The translations under genes were made by a program, and so were the position numbers. The notes beneath the pieces are model-generated. The model saw nothing but the letters and a program-made list of their open reading frames with translations. It searched no databases and was not told where the DNA came from. DNA of 6,741 bases from contig CALBLR010000165.1 in NCBI GenBank assembly GCA_937896015.1, forward strand, positions 1 through 6,741, written 5' to 3'. This stretch comes from an uncultured Prevotellaceae bacterium. GTDB lineage: Bacteria > Bacteroidota > Bacteroidia > Bacteroidales > Muribaculaceae. Below, piece after piece: positions 5,404 to 6,741 of this stretch (positions are counted from its first letter, which is position 1; each line of letters begins with the position of its first letter).

Positions 5404-6741
5404 TTAGCGGCGCTTTTTCTTGCCGCCCTTGGCCGACTTGGCGCTTGCTTTCTTGTCGGCGGCTTTGGCCTGCTTGGCCTTAGCGCCTTTGGCTGCTTTG
5501 CCAGCCTTGGCCTTGCCGGGAATTGTCATCTTGTCGCCGGCGTCAATTTTGTCGCCCTTCAGCTTGTTGGCCTTGCGCAGCTCATCAACGCTGACACCTG
5601 TCTTCTTGGCGATGGTTATCAGGTTGTCGCCCTTTTGAATGGTGTAGTCCTGCGAGGCTGGCTGCTGCACAGCGGCTTGCTTCTTCTGCTTCTTGCCGCG
5701 GCTCTTGGCATCGCGGCTGCTACGAGCCGTCTTATAGGTGGTCTCCTGCGACTTGCCTGCCGAGGCTGCGGCCTTGCCATAGCGGGTCTTGCCCTTGCCA
5801 TAGCGCGCGGTGGCTGCGGCATCGTCGTCGGCTGCGGCTTTTGCTTTTTGGGCCTTTGTGGCCTTAGGGGTTTGGGCTGCAGTGGCGCGTTCGGCAGCGG
5901 CCTTGGCCTTCGACTGCGGCACCTGTGGCTGGGCCTGCGGCTGCTGGCGGCGCGGCTGAGGCACCTGGCGGCTGCTCGACGAGGTCACTATCTCGTCGTC
6001 GATGCTGTAAGAGCCCTTGTATGCAGGCTTCGACACAGTGGTGCGGGCCGGCACGGGCTTAGGAGCGGCGGCCGACTTGTTTTCCTGCTCAACCACACTC
6101 ACAGTGGCATCGCCATCGGGCTGCGCAGCGGCCTCCTGTGCGGTAAGCGCATCGCCAGGCAGCGAAGAGTCGTCGGCGCTCTTTTTCACAATTTTCAGCA
6201 CCTGACCGCGACGCACACGGTTGCCGCTGATGCCGTTGAGGGCACGGATCTCGTCGGTCGACACACCATAGTAGAACGCTATGCCGGCCAGGCTCTCGCC
6301 GCGCTGCACCTTGTGATACACCGTCTGTTGCTGCTGGCCCGACTGCGCCGGCTCGGCGTCCACACTGTGGCTTGCGCCGCCAGGCTCCACCACCTCGCGC
6401 TGCGCATACAGGTCGGGACGGTAGCTGGCAATGCTGTCTTCGGTGAGGATGAAGCTGTAGATTTGCTGCGATGGCAGCGCCAGCGTGTAGGGGCGCGCGT
6501 CGCCCGGAATCACGTCGTGGCGGTATTGCGGATTGAGCACGCGTATCTCCTCAAGCGGAATGTTGAGAACCTTCGAGATCTGGTTGAAGTTGATGCGGTG
6601 GTTCACACTCACGGTGTCGACCACGATGGGCTTCTTGGCCAGCGATGGACTGATGTTGTGCTCCTTGAAATAGGTCATTATGTAGTTGGCCGCGATGAAG
6701 GCGGGCACATAGCCGCGGGTTTCGCGCGGCAGATAGTAGTA
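5404..6741 (-). CDS. mltD: MltD-like lytic transglycosylase with LysM modules, partial at 5' end
   Basis: The last 445 residues of a longer protein, open through the window edge; the GTG at 6708 is an internal Val, not the start. The first visible residues, LPRETRGYVPAFIAANY, resemble the end of the family-1D SLT domain of MltD, which cleaves peptidoglycan glycan strands to 1,6-anhydro products. The catalytic Glu would lie upstream, outside the window. Fragment residues about 40-90 are an atypical LysM-like module (LNIPLEEIRVLNPQYR). A typical LysM spans about 140-186 (YHKVQRGESLAGIAFYYGVS) and a second about 364-409 (YTIQKGDNLITIAKKTGVS); LysM modules bind peptidoglycan. A linker of about 177 residues between the two typical modules is rich in Ala, Lys, Gln, Pro and Ser. 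The last 36 residues are almost only Ala, Lys and Gly, ending GGKKKRR. Export to the periplasm or outer membrane is inferred from the family. The gene has its own terminator and is separate from aroA. Confidence 0.88.
   Translation of the reverse strand, partial: YYYLPRETRGYVPAFIAANYIMTYFKEHNISPSLAKKPIVVDTVSVNHRINFNQISKVLNIPLEEIRVLNPQYRHDVIPGDARPYTLALPSQQIYSFILTEDSIASYRPDLYAQREVVEPGGASHSVDAEPAQSGQQQQTVYHKVQRGESLAGIAFYYGVSTDEIRALNGISGNRVRRGQVLKIVKKSADDSSLPGDALTAQEAAAQPDGDATVSVVEQENKSAAAPKPVPARTTVSKPAYKGSYSIDDEIVTSSSSRQVPQPRRQQPQAQPQVPQSKAKAAAERATAAQTPKATKAQKAKAAADDDAAATARYGKGKTRYGKAAASAGKSQETTYKTARSSRDAKSRGKKQKKQAAVQQPASQDYTIQKGDNLITIAKKTGVSVDELRKANKLKGDKIDAGDKMTIPGKAKAGKAAKGAKAKQAKAADKKASAKSAKGGKKKRR

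Noticed and set aside
1..6741. tRNA, rRNA, CRISPR, insertion sequences, phage genes
   Set aside because: No cloverleaf, repeat-spacer array, transposase motif or long terminal inverted repeat was seen on either strand.

Overview
The window looks like chromosomal DNA from a Bacteroidota member, most likely order Bacteroidales. All convincing genes lie on the minus strand and are GC-rich. Three things support the lineage: a PorW/SprE-type lipoprotein, a family known from this phylum; a MltD-type lytic transglycosylase with Bacteroidales-like sequence; and a TAAGTTTG box upstream of aroA that fits the TAnnTTTG -7 element of Bacteroidota promoters. Genus cannot be fixed from the sequence alone; a gut or rumen commensal family is only a guess.

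Read in transcription order, from high to low coordinates: (1) 6741-5404 is the C-terminal part of a MltD-like lytic transglycosylase with three LysM or LysM-like modules, a long Ala/Lys/Gln/Pro linker and a very basic tail. Its catalytic domain lies outside the window. It ends at a strong intrinsic terminator (5370-5332). (2) 5295-5288 is a probable promoter that starts a new unit. (3) 5262-4039 is aroA (EPSP synthase, shikimate pathway), complete. (4) 4011-3502 is a small one-pass membrane protein with a cysteine cluster, of unknown function. (5) 3426 to the window edge is a very large TPR lipoprotein of the PorW/SprE family. It starts at GTG and has an unusual C-terminal extension: a Pro/Ala/Asp-Thr-Val linker followed by a TolA-like Lys/Gln/Glu/Ala helix that runs off the window.

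Genes 3 to 5 are closely spaced (27 and 75 bases), share a strand and show no obvious terminator between them, so they probably form one transcription unit. That would couple a housekeeping amino-acid pathway gene to envelope genes. MltD and PorW both act in the periplasm or envelope: one remodels peptidoglycan, the other belongs to the type IX secretion/gliding machinery. There are no RNA genes, CRISPR arrays, insertion sequences or phage genes. The long plus-strand reading frames are antisense shadows. I see no wholly new system; the best leads are the tail of the PorW-like protein, the basic tail of the MltD-like protein, and the uncharacterised cysteine-cluster membrane protein.
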